Below, piece after piece: positions 9,654 through 19,005 of a stretch of 64,000 nt of DNA. Below the pieces are notes generated by a model. That model saw nothing but the letters and a program-made list of their open reading frames with translations. It was not told where the DNA came from and ran no database searches. Made by a program: the position numbers and the translations under genes. Source of the DNA: Agrococcus sp. ProA11 (GTDB lineage: Bacteria > Actinomycetota > Actinomycetes > Actinomycetales > Microbacteriaceae); contig NZ_CP156989.1 in the NCBI RefSeq assembly GCF_039880525.1, positions 1,116,001 through 1,180,000 of the forward strand. Reading direction: 5' to 3'. Position 1 is the first letter of the stretch, and the number at the start of each line of letters is the position of its first letter.

Positions 9654-10426
9654 CGCGGGATCACGCTCGCCGCATTGCGCTCGCCTTCGAGCCGGCGCTG
9701 CCAGTCCGCCGCGCGAGTCGCTGGCGCGACGCGCGGCCCATCCACCCAGTCGGACACCGCTCGGATGCCCCGCAGGGCGTTCGCGAGCCAGATCTCGCAG
9801 CCGTCGAGGTCTGCCGGTGTCGCGGACTCCTCCTGCAGCTCGATGGCGTCGCGGCGTGCGAGCTCGCGCAGCACCGCGGCCGTCACCGAGGGGAGGCGCG
9901 GGATCCGCGCATCCGGCACGCACAGCGCGTCGCCTCGCCACCACAGCACTGCAGACCACGCGCTCTCGGCGACGAGGCCGTCGACCGTGATGATCGGCTC
10001 GATGCTGGCACCGACGCGCTCCGACTCCGCCGCCTGCAGCCGACCCAGCGCCGCGAGGTCCGGTCCCTTGCGCAGCGGCAGCGAGCGCGGGTCCTGCTGC
10101 GCGGTCGTCACGGTGACGCTGCGCGACGGCTCCGGGGCGGGCCGGAGCCGCAGTCGGATGCCCTCGGGCGTCAGATCGAGCCGCGGCGACCAGCGGCCCG
10201 CGGGCGGCACGAGCTGCGTCGCCGCAGCACTGGCCGCCAGCGCCTCGTGCGGGTCGCCACCGGCCTCGGCCACCGCATCCGCGAACCGTCGCCGATGGCG
10301 CTCGAAGGCGAGCACGCGGCCGTCGACGACGAGCCAGGAATCGGCGGCGAGGGTCGTCGTGACCTGCGCTTCGACGGGGAGGAAGGTCGAGTGCGTCCAG
10401 GCGCGCACGCCCTCGATCCCGCTCAT
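9650..10426 (-). CDS. pabC: 4-amino-4-deoxychorismate lyase (class IV PLP enzyme)
   Basis: A 258-residue class IV aminotransferase-fold protein. RVLAFERHRRRFADA at residues 37-51 is the family N-terminal block. RKGPDLAALGRLQ near 130 supplies the probable PLP lysine, and VAESAWSAVLWWRGDALCVP matches the phosphate-binding region. With PabB it makes p-aminobenzoate for folate. The assignment rests mainly on the divergent pabB gene, whose start codon is only 12 bases away. A D-amino-acid or branched-chain aminotransferase is less likely. Confidence 0.82.
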   Translation of the reverse strand: MSGIEGVRAWTHSTFLPVEAQVTTTLAADSWLVVDGRVLAFERHRRRFADAVAEAGGDPHEALAASAAATQLVPPAGRWSPRLDLTPEGIRLRLRPAPEPSRSVTVTTAQQDPRSLPLRKGPDLAALGRLQAAESERVGASIEPIITVDGLVAESAWSAVLWWRGDALCVPDARIPRLPSVTAAVLRELARRDAIELQEESATPADLDGCEIWLANALRGIRAVSDWVDGPRVAPATRAADWQRRLEGERNAASVIPR

Positions 10427-10441
10427 AGGATCGACCCTATG
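10424..10441. promoter_or_regulatory. Symmetric divergent promoter of pabC and pabB
   Basis: The two start codons form the ends of an inverted repeat, CATAGG-ATCGAC-CCTATG. On each strand a TAGGNT hexamer (TAGGAT for pabB, TAGGGT for pabC) lies exactly seven bases before the ATG. Both mRNAs are therefore probably leaderless and start within the same 18 bases, so the promoters must overlap. No Shine-Dalgarno sequence exists on either side. Confidence 0.55.
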
Positions 10442-11740
10442 CCTGCGACCCATGCGCCGCTCCTGCCGCACCTCGGTGCGCGCTGGGCGCAGCCGGTCAC
10501 CGTCTCGCCCGAGGCTGCCTTCGCCGCCCTCGAGGCCCTGGGCGGCGATGTCGTGTGGCTGGATTCCTCATCGCAGGGTACGCACGTGGTGGGCATCGGT
10601 GCGCACGTGCTGCTCAGTCGCGACGGCCGTGCCGAGCTGGACGGTGCGCCGATCGCGGGCGATGCGGTAGCTGCGCTCGAGTCGGCCCGGTCTGCGCTCC
10701 CGGGTGCCTGGGTGGGCTGGTTCGGGTACGAGGCCGGGGTGCGGATGCTCGGGATCACGCCCGTGGCCGACGCCCCGGGGCCTGCACGGTTCCCCGAAGC
10801 CGCGTGGCTGCTGCTCGATCGCTGGGTCGTGGTGGCCGACGGCGAGGCGCAGCTGCAGTCGCGCGACGGCCATCCGTGGTCGCTCGAGCCGGCGCCGGTG
10901 CGGCTGCCGTCGATGGCCGGCATCGATGCGGGGGCGCTGCGCTGGCGCGACGACGACGCCGCCTACGCCGAGAAGGTCGAGCGCTGCCGTGGGCACATCC
11001 ACGAGGGCGACTCCTACGTGCTGTGCCTGACGACCGCGATCGACGCACCGCACATCGACCCGATCGCCAGCCACGCGCGACTGCGCTCGGCGAGCCCCGT
11101 CCACCACGGTGGGCTGCTGCGCATCGCGGGCGTCACGGTCTCGAGCGCGAGCCCGGAGACGTTCCTGCGCGTGGAGGGCGGCGTGGCCGTGACACGCCCG
11201 ATCAAGGGCACCAGGCGGCGCGGCGCCGACGACGACGCGGCGCTCGCGCTCGAGCTGTTCGAGAGCGAGAAGGAGCGCGCCGAGAACGTCATGATCGTCG
11301 ACCTGTGCCGCAACGATCTGCAGCGGGTGTGCGCGCCCGGCACGGTCGAGGTGACGAGGCTGCTGGAGGTCGAGACCTACCCGACGGTGCATCAGCTCGT
11401 GTCGACGGTGCAGGGCAGGCTGCTGCCGGGATCGGGGCCCCTGGACGCGGTGCGCGCGCTGTTCCCGGCCGGCTCGATGACCGGCGCGCCGAAGCGGCGC
11501 ACGGTCGAGCTGCTGCAGGCGCTCGAGGGGGCGCCCCGGGGCATCTACTCGGGATGCTTCGGACTCGTCGCGGGGGAGACCTGTCACCTGGCGATGGTGA
11601 TCCGCAGCGTGGTCGCCGACGAGCACGGCACGCTCATCGGCGTCGGTGGCGGCGTGACGGCGCTCTCGGAGCCCGCCTTCGAGGTCGAGGAGCTGCACGT
11701 GAAGGCGGCTGCGCTGCTCGCCGCCCTCGTCCCCCGCTGA
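10439..11740 (+). CDS. pabB: Aminodeoxychorismate synthase component I
   Basis: A 433-residue chorismate-binding enzyme of the TrpE/PabB family. The diagnostic PIKGTR motif, near residue 255, carries the active-site Lys of aminodeoxychorismate synthase; anthranilate synthase has Ala at that position. SASPETFLRVEGG, NVMIVDLCRNDL, GSMTGAPKRRTVELL and SGCFGLV follow in the usual order. It adds the amino group to chorismate using ammonia from a PabA-type glutaminase, which is not encoded here. The ATG is fixed by the divergent promoter. Confidence 0.93.
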   Translation: MPATHAPLLPHLGARWAQPVTVSPEAAFAALEALGGDVVWLDSSSQGTHVVGIGAHVLLSRDGRAELDGAPIAGDAVAALESARSALPGAWVGWFGYEAGVRMLGITPVADAPGPARFPEAAWLLLDRWVVVADGEAQLQSRDGHPWSLEPAPVRLPSMAGIDAGALRWRDDDAAYAEKVERCRGHIHEGDSYVLCLTTAIDAPHIDPIASHARLRSASPVHHGGLLRIAGVTVSSASPETFLRVEGGVAVTRPIKGTRRRGADDDAALALELFESEKERAENVMIVDLCRNDLQRVCAPGTVEVTRLLEVETYPTVHQLVSTVQGRLLPGSGPLDAVRALFPAGSMTGAPKRRTVELLQALEGAPRGIYSGCFGLVAGETCHLAMVIRSVVADEHGTLIGVGGGVTALSEPAFEVEELHVKAAALLAALVPR

Positions 11741-11744
11741 GGCG

Positions 11745-11802
11745 TCGAGCCTCCCGAACCCGCTCGGTTGCACGCGAGCACGCGCGATCTCGGGAAGCTC
11801 GA
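11745..11802. terminator. Hairpin between pabB and the convergent SRPBCC gene
   Basis: TCGAGCCTCCCGA and TCGGGAAGCTCGA form a 13-bp inverted repeat with one mismatch, with a smaller CTCG/CGAG stem inside the loop. It fills the short convergent gap and could stop transcription from both sides. No T-tract is present. Confidence 0.45.
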
Positions 11803-11812
11803 CCTGATGCGC

Positions 11813-12283
11813 TCAGGCGGGGAGCGACTCCGCGAGCTCGACCAGCTCGTCGAGCTCGACCGTCCAGCCGGCGGCGAGCGCCCGCAGCGCCTCACGGCGG
11901 GTCGCGTCGTCGCCCTCGAGCGGGAACCCCGATTCGACCAGGTGCAGCTGCGTGCCCTGATCGGCGGGGGAGAGCGTGATCTGCACCGCTGAGGCCCGAC
12001 CGGAGAGGATCCCCTCCGCCCACTCGAACGCGAAGCGCTCCTCGGTCACGACCTCGCGGATGCGCGCGGCCAGCACGACCTCGCCGGTCCACGCGAAGCG
12101 CCCCGTCGCACCCTCGACGACGCCATCGGGGAAGGCGGCGATGTCGCCGAGCCACTGCGCGAGCAGATCGGGCTCCACCAGGCACCGCCAGACCGCGGCG
12201 ACGGGCGCGTCGACGGCGACGATGCGCGTCACGCGCGACGCAGGCACGTCGACGGTCGCTGGCGGATTCTCGAACTCCGGCAC
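11813..12283 (-). CDS. SRPBCC (AHSA1/START-like) domain protein
   Basis: A 156-residue single-domain protein of the activator-of-Hsp90/CalC ligand-binding fold. TRIVAVDAPVAAVWRCLVEPDLLAQWLGD is the characteristic opening, followed by FAWTGEVVLAARIREVVTEERFAFEW and LHLVESGFP. The role is unknown; relatives bind lipids or other hydrophobic ligands. The GTG start follows a near-perfect GGAGGTGATC Shine-Dalgarno. A TAGAAT -10 lies upstream, divergent from the leuS promoter. Confidence 0.85.
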   Translation of the reverse strand: MPEFENPPATVDVPASRVTRIVAVDAPVAAVWRCLVEPDLLAQWLGDIAAFPDGVVEGATGRFAWTGEVVLAARIREVVTEERFAFEWAEGILSGRASAVQITLSPADQGTQLHLVESGFPLEGDDATRREALRALAAGWTVELDELVELAESLPA

Positions 12284-12310
12284 CGATCACCTCCTCGACG
12301 TTGCCCCTCG

Positions 12311-12351
12311 ATTCTAGGCACGACGCACACGGTGGCCAGCCCGCTTAGACT
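12311..12351. promoter_or_regulatory. Divergent -10 elements for the SRPBCC gene and leuS
   Basis: A minus-strand TAGAAT (bases 12311-12316) and a plus-strand TAGACT (12346-12351) lie 29 bases apart. Both mRNAs would have leaders of 20-45 bases containing Shine-Dalgarno sequences. Clear -35 hexamers are not visible. Confidence 0.4.
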
Positions 12352-12398
12352 GGACAGCCGGCCGCAGCCGCCGCGGTTGGCCCCACCCAGGAGCATCA

Positions 12399-14945
12399 GT
12401 GACTGACGAGACATACGACTTCGCCCGCATCGAGCAGCGTTGGCTGCCCCAGTGGGAAGCCCTGCGACCGTTCGCGACGGACGACGAGACGGACACGCGC
12501 CCGCGCAAGTACGTGCTCGACATGTTCCCGTACCCGTCGGGCGACCTGCACATGGGCCACGCAGAGTCGTACGCCTACGGCGATGTGCTCGCGCGCTACT
12601 GGCGCCAGCAGGGCTTCAACGTGCTGCACCCGATCGGCTGGGACTCCTTCGGTCTGCCGGCGGAGAACGCGGCCATCAAGCGCGGCGAGGATCCGAAGCA
12701 GTGGACCGAGTCGAACATCGAGCAGCACAAGCGCTCGATGCGCAAGTACGCCACGGCGTTCGATTGGGACCGCATCCTGCACACGAGCGATCCGCAGTAC
12801 TACAAGTGGAACCAGTGGCTGTTCCTGGAGCTCTACAAGGCCGGCCTCGCCTACCGCAAGCCGTCGAACGTCAACTGGTGCCCCCAGGATCAGACGGTGC
12901 TCGCCAACGAGCAGGTCGTCGACGGTCGCTGCGAGCGCTGCGGCACCCCGGTGGTCAAGAAGAAGCTCACGCAGTGGTACTTCAAGATCACCGACTACGC
13001 CGATCGGCTGCTCGACGACCTGAACCAGCTCGAGGGCCGCTGGCCGTCGAAGGTGCTGCGCATGCAGCGCAACTGGATCGGCCGCTCCGAGGGCGCGGAG
13101 GTCGAGTTCGAGATCGAGGGCCACCCGGGCCGCGTGCCTGTCTTCACCACCCGACCCGACACGCTCTACGGGGCGACATTCATGGTGGTCGCGCCGGATT
13201 CCGACCTGGCGGCCGAGCTGGCTGCCGGTGCTGACGCGGAGGTTCGGATGCGCTTCCAGGCGTACCTCGACGACGTCGGGCGCATGACCGAGATCGACCG
13301 CCAGAGCACCGAGCGCGTCAAGACCGGCGTCGACCTGGGCCGCGTCGCGATCCACCCGCTGACGGGCGAGCGGATGCCCGTGTGGGCCGCCGACTACGTG
13401 CTCGCCGACTACGGCCACGGCGCCGTGATGGCCGTTCCCGCCCACGACCAGCGCGACCTCGACTTCGCGCGCGCCTTCGACCTGCCGGTCAGGGTCGTGG
13501 TCGACACGAACGCACCCGTCACCGGCGTGATGCCGGTCGTGCCGCTCGATGAGGACGGCAACGCCGTGTGGCCCGACGAGGTTCCCGCGCTCGACCCGAA
13601 GTCGACGGGCGAGGCGCTCACGGGCGACGGCCGCCTGATCAACTCGGGCGAGCTGGACGGGCTGTCGAAGACGCACGCGATCGGCCGCATGGTGCAGCTG
13701 CTGGATGCCAAGGGCGTCGGCCGCTCGGCGAAGTCCTACCGGCTGCGCGACTGGCTCGTCAGCCGGCAGCGCTACTGGGGCACCCCCATCCCCATCATCC
13801 ACACCGCGGACGGACAGGAGGTGCCGGTGCCGCTCGAGCAGCTGCCGGTCACGCTGCCCGACTCGGCGGGCCTCGACCTGACGCCGAAGGGCACGAGCCC
13901 GCTCGGCGCGGCGGAGGAGTGGATGGCCGTGGAGTCGCCCATCGACGGCAGCCCCGCGCAGCGTGACCCCGACACGATGGATACGTTCGTCGACTCGTCC
14001 TGGTACTACCTGCGCTTCCTGAGCCCGAAGGACGACACCCAGGCCTTCGACCGCGCGCAGGTTGAGCGCTGGGCACCGGTGGACCGCTATGTCGGCGGCG
14101 TCGAGCACGCGATCCTGCACCTGCTCTATGCGCGCTTCATCACGAAGGTGCTCTTCGACCTCGGCCACGTGCCGTTCACGGAGCCCTTCGAGTCGCTGCT
14201 CAACCAGGGCATGGTCATCCTCGACGGCTCCAAGATGTCGAAGTCGAAGGGCAACCTCGTCACGCTGTCGGAGGAGCTGGAGCGCTTCGGCGTCGATGCC
14301 GTGCGCCTGACGATGTCGTTCGCCGGCCCGCCCGAGGACGACATCGACTGGAAGGACGTCAGCCCCACCGGCGCGCAGAAGTTCCTCGCGCGGGCCTGGC
14401 GCCTGTCGAAGGAGGCGCTCGCCAAGCCCGGCACCGACCCGAAGCCGGGCGACCGCGCGCTGCGGCGCGAGACGCACAAGTTCCTGGCGGATGCGCCGGG
14501 CCTGATCGAGGGCCTGAAGTTCAACGTGGTCGTCGCCCGGCTGATGGAGCTCACGAACGTCACGCGCAAGGCCGTCGACGCCGGTCCCGGCGCGGGCGAC
14601 CCCGCGGTGCGCGAGGCGGTCGAGACCATTGCGCTGGGCCTGTCGCTCTTCTCCCCGTACACGGCGGAGGACATGTGGGCGAACCTCGGCCACCAGCCGT
14701 CGATCGCGAACGCGGGCTGGCGCAAGGCCGATCTGTCGCTCACCAAGGAGGAGAGCGTCACGGCCGTCGTGCAGGTCAACGGCAAGGTGCGCGACCGCAT
14801 CGACGTGGCGGCCGGCATCACCGACGCCGAGCTGGAGCAGCTCGCTCGCGACCTGCCGGGCGTGCAGCGGGCCATCGGTGACGCCGAGATCCGCAAGGCG
14901 ATCGTGCGAGCCCCGCGCCTCGTGAACTTCGTCATCCAACCGTAG
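12399..14945 (+). CDS. leuS: Leucyl-tRNA synthetase
   Basis: An 848-residue class Ia synthetase. The HIGH motif is HMGH near residue 51 ([15 protein letters not shown]) and the KMSKS loop is SKMSKSKGN near 612. The editing CP1 domain is present ([15 protein letters not shown], with [15 protein letters not shown]), and the C-terminal end [13 protein letters not shown] is typical. Length is within the usual range. The GTG start follows AGGAGC. The TAG stop lies inside the first copy of a dispersed intergenic repeat. Confidence 0.97.
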   Translation: MTDETYDFARIEQRWLPQWEALRPFATDDETDTRPRKYVLDMFPYPSGDLHMGHAESYAYGDVLARYWRQQGFNVLHPIGWDSFGLPAENAAIKRGEDPKQWTESNIEQHKRSMRKYATAFDWDRILHTSDPQYYKWNQWLFLELYKAGLAYRKPSNVNWCPQDQTVLANEQVVDGRCERCGTPVVKKKLTQWYFKITDYADRLLDDLNQLEGRWPSKVLRMQRNWIGRSEGAEVEFEIEGHPGRVPVFTTRPDTLYGATFMVVAPDSDLAAELAAGADAEVRMRFQAYLDDVGRMTEIDRQSTERVKTGVDLGRVAIHPLTGERMPVWAADYVLADYGHGAVMAVPAHDQRDLDFARAFDLPVRVVVDTNAPVTGVMPVVPLDEDGNAVWPDEVPALDPKSTGEALTGDGRLINSGELDGLSKTHAIGRMVQLLDAKGVGRSAKSYRLRDWLVSRQRYWGTPIPIIHTADGQEVPVPLEQLPVTLPDSAGLDLTPKGTSPLGAAEEWMAVESPIDGSPAQRDPDTMDTFVDSSWYYLRFLSPKDDTQAFDRAQVERWAPVDRYVGGVEHAILHLLYARFITKVLFDLGHVPFTEPFESLLNQGMVILDGSKMSKSKGNLVTLSEELERFGVDAVRLTMSFAGPPEDDIDWKDVSPTGAQKFLARAWRLSKEALAKPGTDPKPGDRALRRETHKFLADAPGLIEGLKFNVVVARLMELTNVTRKAVDAGPGAGDPAVREAVETIALGLSLFSPYTAEDMWANLGHQPSIANAGWRKADLSLTKEESVTAVVQVNGKVRDRIDVAAGITDAELEQLARDLPGVQRAIGDAEIRKAIVRAPRLVNFVIQP

Positions 14946-15066
14946 GTCGAGGAGCGGCCGCCTCCCCGTAGGTCGAGGAGCGTCCGCCACCCCCGTAGGT
15001 CGAGGAGCGTCCGCCACCCCCGTAGGTCGAGGAGCGCCCGCCGTAGGCGGGCGCGTCACGAGACCG
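14941..15066 (+). repeat. Dispersed palindromic intergenic element, locus 1
   Basis: GTAGGTCGAGGAGCG occurs four times at 26-27 base spacing (starting 14942, 14968, 14995, 15022). The last copy continues into GCCCGCC-gta-GGCGGGC, a perfect hairpin, and then GCGTCACGAGACC. Related elements occur near 41.1, 48.7 and 55.3 kb. The first copy includes the TAG stop of leuS. It has the look of a REP/BIME-like extragenic palindrome. The rest of the gap to comEA holds nothing else I can name. Confidence 0.75.
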
Positions 15067-15145
15067 GACGCGCCCCTGCCCCAACCGTCCACAACCGCGC
15101 CCGCGCCGCCCGCGCCCCCACCCGCATCCGCCCTACCGTGCCGGA

Positions 15146-15724
15146 ATGTCCGGAACGGATGCGCGCTGGCGGCTGGGCGCGGGCGCCGCGGTGCTGCTCG
15201 TGCTCGGCGCCGTCGCGGGCGGCGTCGCGCAGCGAATGGTGGTCGACGCGCAGCCGGCCGCCGTGCTGCCGTCGCCGGTCGCGACCGTCGCCGGCGAGCT
15301 CGTCGTCGACGTGCAGGGCGCCGTGCGCGAACCGGGGGTCTATCGGCTGCCGCAGGGCGCCCGCGTGCTCGATGCGATCGCGCGCGCGGACGGCACCGCA
15401 GACGATGCCGCGCCAGGCGCCCTGAACCTCGCCCGCGTGCTCGTCGACGGCGAGCAGCTCATCGTGCCGACGGTCGAGGAGCAGGCCGCTGCCGCCGAGG
15501 CGGGTCCCTCCGGGGGCGGCGCGGGCCCTGGCGGGCTCGTATCGCTCAACCGGGCCGACCAGACCACGCTCGAGACGCTGCCCCGCGTCGGCCCGACGCT
15601 GGCGCTCGCCATCATCGCCCACCGCGAGGCGCACGGCCCCTTCACCGACATCGCGCAGCTCGACGACGTCTCGGGCATCGGCCCCGCGCTGCTGTCGTCG
15701 CTGACGCCGCTCGTGACGCTCTGA
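15146..15724 (+). CDS. comEA: ComEA family DNA-binding protein
   Basis: A 192-residue membrane-anchored protein. One hydrophobic segment lies at about residues 10-28. An SLBB-like domain follows at about 50-110 (LVVDVQGAVREPGVYRLPQG), then a Gly/Pro linker, then a helix-hairpin-helix pair at about 130-190 (LNRADQTTLETLPRVGPTLA, with DVSGIGPALLSSL). In competent bacteria ComEA receives DNA outside the membrane and passes it to ComEC. The stop codon overlaps the comEC start by one base. Confidence 0.92.
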   Translation: MSGTDARWRLGAGAAVLLVLGAVAGGVAQRMVVDAQPAAVLPSPVATVAGELVVDVQGAVREPGVYRLPQGARVLDAIARADGTADDAAPGALNLARVLVDGEQLIVPTVEEQAAAAEAGPSGGGAGPGGLVSLNRADQTTLETLPRVGPTLALAIIAHREAHGPFTDIAQLDDVSGIGPALLSSLTPLVTL

Positions 15725-17940
15725 TGCGCGACGTACGGCTCGCGCTCCCCGTTGGCATCGCGTGGGCGGCGCTCGCGGCGCTGAGCGCGCATGCGGCGCT
15801 GCTGGCGAACGCTGCGGTCGTCGCGGCATCCGCCGCTCTCGCGTGCCTGCTGACGGCGCACCTGCTCGCTCGCCGGCTGCCGGCGATCGCCGTCGACGCG
15901 GTCCGCACCGTCGCGGTGGGTGCCGCGCTGGCGTGTCCGCTGCTGGCGGCGGCCGACGCGATGGTCGCGAGCGGCTTCGACGAGTGCGGGGAGCTGTCGC
16001 TGCTGCTGCTCGGGCAGGCGACGCCGACCGAGGTGCTCGTCACCGGCTGCGACGGCGCAGCACCGATCGCGCTCGTCGACATGCGCAGCGCCATGCTGCT
16101 GCGAGCGCCGGATGCGCCGCTCACGATCGGTGCGACCGCCACCGGCGCGTGCAGTGCATGGCTCGACGGCTCGCGCTGGCTGCTGACCTGCAGCGAGCTG
16201 ATGGTCGCCGAACCCGTAGCCTGGCTGGCCTGGGCCGGACCGCTGCGCGACGGGCTGCTCGCCGCCTCAGCGCAGCTGCCGGGCGCCGGGGGAGAGCTGC
16301 TGCCCGGTCTCGCGATCGGCGATGAGCGGCGAGTGAGTGCGCAGCTGCGCGCCGCGATGCTCGAGACCGGCCTCTCGCACCTCACGGCGGTCTCGGGCGC
16401 GAACTGTGTCATCGTCGTCGGCGCCGCGTTCCAGTCGGCGGCAGCGCTCGGGGCGCGGCGAGCGGTGCGTGTGGCGATCGCGGTCGGTGCGCTCGCGGCG
16501 TTCGTCGTGCTCGTCACGCCGGAGCCCTCTGTCGTGCGCGCCGGGGCGATGGCGGCGATCGGGCTGCTCGGCATCGTCACCGGGCGTCGCGCGGGTGCCG
16601 TAGCGGTGCTGTCGCTTGCGGTGCTGCTCGTGCTCGTGCTGCAGCCGCACCTGGCGACGAGCGCGGGCTTCGCGCTCTCGGCGCTCGCCACCTGCGGCCT
16701 CATCATGCACGGGCCGCCCATCGCGCGAGCACTCGGGCGCTGGCTGCCGCTGCCGATCGCGGCGCTCATCGCGGTGCCATTCGCCGCCCAGCTGTGGTGC
16801 CTGCCCGTGCTCGTCGCGCTCGATGCCCGCGTGAGCCTCGTCTCGGTGCTCGCGAACCTCTTGGCCGGGCCCGCTGCGCCGCTGGTCACGGTCGTCGGCC
16901 TGGCCGCCTGCCTCGCCGCGCCGCTCGCCCCGGCGGTGGCCGTGGGCCTGGCCTGGGTCGCGTGGATCCCGGCCGCGTGGATCGCCGGCGTCGCGATGGT
17001 GGCGCAGCAGCTGCCAGGCGCTCAGACGCCCTGGCCCGCAGCGCCGTGGGGTGCGGTGGCAGCGTCCGCCATGCTCGTCATCGTCACGATCGGCCATGCC
17101 AGGGGTCGTCTCGTGCGAGGCATCGCAGTCGCACTGATCGTGGGACTCGTCGTTGGTGCGGGGGCCGCGTGGCCGAGCATCCGCCTGGGCTCGCTCGCCG
17201 ACTGGCGCATCGCCCAGTGCGACGTGGGGCAGGGCAGTGCCACGCTCGTGCGGCATGGCGGCGCCGTCGTGCTGGTGGACACGGGCAGGGATCCCGCCCT
17301 CGTGCGCCGCTGCCTCACCACGCTCGGGGTGCAGCGCATCGATCTGCTGGTGCTGACGCACTTCGACGCCGATCACGTCGGCGGCGCATCAGCGCTGGCC
17401 GGACGCACCGCCATGGTCGTGCACGGACCGCTGGATGATCGCGCGGGGCCCGTCGTCGATGAGCTCGCCGCCGCAGGCGCCGCCGTGCAGGAGGCTCGTC
17501 GCGGCGACGCGTGGCAGCTCGGCGGGCTGCGCATCGATGCGCTCTGGCCCATCGGCGATGCGGCGCCCGGCAACGACGCGAGCGTCGCGGTGACCGTCGA
17601 CCTGCCGGGTGCGGGCGTCGAGCTGCTGGTGCTCGGCGACCTGGGCGCCGAGGCGCAGTCGCGCCTGCTCCGCGCCGGCGTGCCCTCGGCCGCGGTCGTG
17701 GTGGTCGCTCACCACGGCTCCGCCGACCAGCTGCCGGCGCTGTATCGCCGGGTGGGAGCATCCGTCGGTCTCGTCGGCGTCGGCGCCAACGACTACGGCC
17801 ATCCGACGGATGCCGCCCTGCGCCTCGTGCGCGATGCCGGCACTGCGGCCCTGCGCACCGACGAGCTCGGCACGATCGCGCTGGCGCTCGACGAACAGGG
17901 CGTGCGCGTGTGGTCTGAGCGTGTCGGCGGCGCGCCGTAG
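15724..17940 (+). CDS. comEC: ComEC/Rec2 family DNA uptake channel protein
   Basis: A 738-residue polytopic membrane protein. Two or three hydrophobic helices open the protein, then a competence domain with VSAQLRAAMLETGLSHLTAV and VSGANCVIVVGAAF leads into about eight more membrane segments. The C-terminal metallo-beta-lactamase domain has CDVGQGSATLVRHGG, then LTHFDADHVGG near residue 545 and VVAHHGS, the metal-binding motifs of the proposed nuclease. It should carry single-stranded DNA across the membrane. Its TAG stop forms the first three bases of the holA -10 hexamer. Confidence 0.92.
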   Translation: MRDVRLALPVGIAWAALAALSAHAALLANAAVVAASAALACLLTAHLLARRLPAIAVDAVRTVAVGAALACPLLAAADAMVASGFDECGELSLLLLGQATPTEVLVTGCDGAAPIALVDMRSAMLLRAPDAPLTIGATATGACSAWLDGSRWLLTCSELMVAEPVAWLAWAGPLRDGLLAASAQLPGAGGELLPGLAIGDERRVSAQLRAAMLETGLSHLTAVSGANCVIVVGAAFQSAAALGARRAVRVAIAVGALAAFVVLVTPEPSVVRAGAMAAIGLLGIVTGRRAGAVAVLSLAVLLVLVLQPHLATSAGFALSALATCGLIMHGPPIARALGRWLPLPIAALIAVPFAAQLWCLPVLVALDARVSLVSVLANLLAGPAAPLVTVVGLAACLAAPLAPAVAVGLAWVAWIPAAWIAGVAMVAQQLPGAQTPWPAAPWGAVAASAMLVIVTIGHARGRLVRGIAVALIVGLVVGAGAAWPSIRLGSLADWRIAQCDVGQGSATLVRHGGAVVLVDTGRDPALVRRCLTTLGVQRIDLLVLTHFDADHVGGASALAGRTAMVVHGPLDDRAGPVVDELAAAGAAVQEARRGDAWQLGGLRIDALWPIGDAAPGNDASVAVTVDLPGAGVELLVLGDLGAEAQSRLLRAGVPSAAVVVVAHHGSADQLPALYRRVGASVGLVGVGANDYGHPTDAALRLVRDAGTAALRTDELGTIALALDEQGVRVWSERVGGAP

Positions 17941-17949
17941 GCTGATGGC
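17938..17949 (+). promoter_or_regulatory. -10 hexamer for leaderless holA
   Basis: TAGGCT is followed by six bases and the holA ATG. The TAG of the hexamer is also the comEC stop codon. This suggests holA can be transcribed separately from the competence genes. Confidence 0.5.
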
Positions 17950-18939
17950 ATGGCAGCGAGCATCCCCAAGATCGGCTGGGAGCAGGTGTCGCCGGCACCC
18001 GTGGTGCTGGTGTTCGGCAAGGAGTCGTTCCTGGCGGACCGCGCGCTGCAGCGGCTGAAGTCGCTGCTGCTGCTGGAGGACCCGGAGCTCGAGGTCTCGG
18101 ATCTCGATGCGGGCGCCTACACCGACGGTGCGCTCGAGCTGATCGCGAGTCCCTCGCTGTTCGACGAGCCGCGCCTCGTGCGGGTCGAGAACGGCGTCAA
18201 GGCGACGGATGCGTTCATCGCCGACGCGCTGCGCTACCTCGAGCAGCCGGTCGACGGCACCACGCTCGTGATCCGCCACGACGGATCGACGGTGCGCGGC
18301 AAGAAGCTGCTGGATGCGATCCGCAAGACATCCGGCGCGATCGAGGTGCTGTGCCAGCCGCTTGGCCGCGGCGATCTCGTGCCCTTCGCGCGCAACGAGC
18401 TGCGGCTGCTCGAGCGCGAGGCGACGCCCGGCGCCATCGCGGCGCTCGTCGACGCCTTCCACTCCGACATCGCCGAGCTCGCGAACGCCATCCGGCAGGT
18501 CGCGCTCGACACCGAGGGCCCCGTCACCGAGCAGGTCGTGCGCACCTACTACGCGGGCAGGGTCGAGACGACTGCGTTCGCCGTCGTCGACGAGGTCGTC
18601 GCGCGCGACACCGCGAAGGCGCTCGTCACGCTGCGCCAGGCGATCGCGACCGGTGCCGATCCGGTGCCGATCGTGGCGGCCTTCGCCATGCGATTCCGGC
18701 AGCTCGCGAAGGTCTCGGGCATCTCCGGAGGCGGCGGGCAGGCCGCCCGGCAGCTCGGCATGCAGGACTGGCAGCTCAACAATGCCCGGCGCGACCTGCG
18801 TGCCTTCACGGACGCCACACTCTGCGACGCGATCGAGGCGATCGCGCACGCCGACCACGCGGTGAAGGGCGCCGAGCGCGATCCGCAGTACGCGGTCGAG
18901 CGCCTGGTGCGCCAGATCGCCGACCGCAGCGTCGCCTGA
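17950..18939 (+). CDS. holA: DNA polymerase III subunit delta
   Basis: A 329-residue clamp-loader subunit. It opens with VVLVFGKESFLADRALQRLK, followed by SLFDEPRLVRVENGVKATDA, matching the delta-subunit N-terminal AAA-like domain. FRQLAKVSG and GMQDWQLNNARRDLR match the C-terminal collar region. It opens the beta clamp for loading at replication forks. Position after comEA-comEC is, from memory, conserved in many actinobacteria and firmicutes. Confidence 0.92.
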   Translation: MAASIPKIGWEQVSPAPVVLVFGKESFLADRALQRLKSLLLLEDPELEVSDLDAGAYTDGALELIASPSLFDEPRLVRVENGVKATDAFIADALRYLEQPVDGTTLVIRHDGSTVRGKKLLDAIRKTSGAIEVLCQPLGRGDLVPFARNELRLLEREATPGAIAALVDAFHSDIAELANAIRQVALDTEGPVTEQVVRTYYAGRVETTAFAVVDEVVARDTAKALVTLRQAIATGADPVPIVAAFAMRFRQLAKVSGISGGGGQAARQLGMQDWQLNNARRDLRAFTDATLCDAIEAIAHADHAVKGAERDPQYAVERLVRQIADRSVA

Positions 18940-19005
18940 CCGCGCGCCTCCGGGCGAGCGCACGTTCGCCCGCGCCCGCGCGCATCCGTGCCCGCGCGCG
19001 CATCC

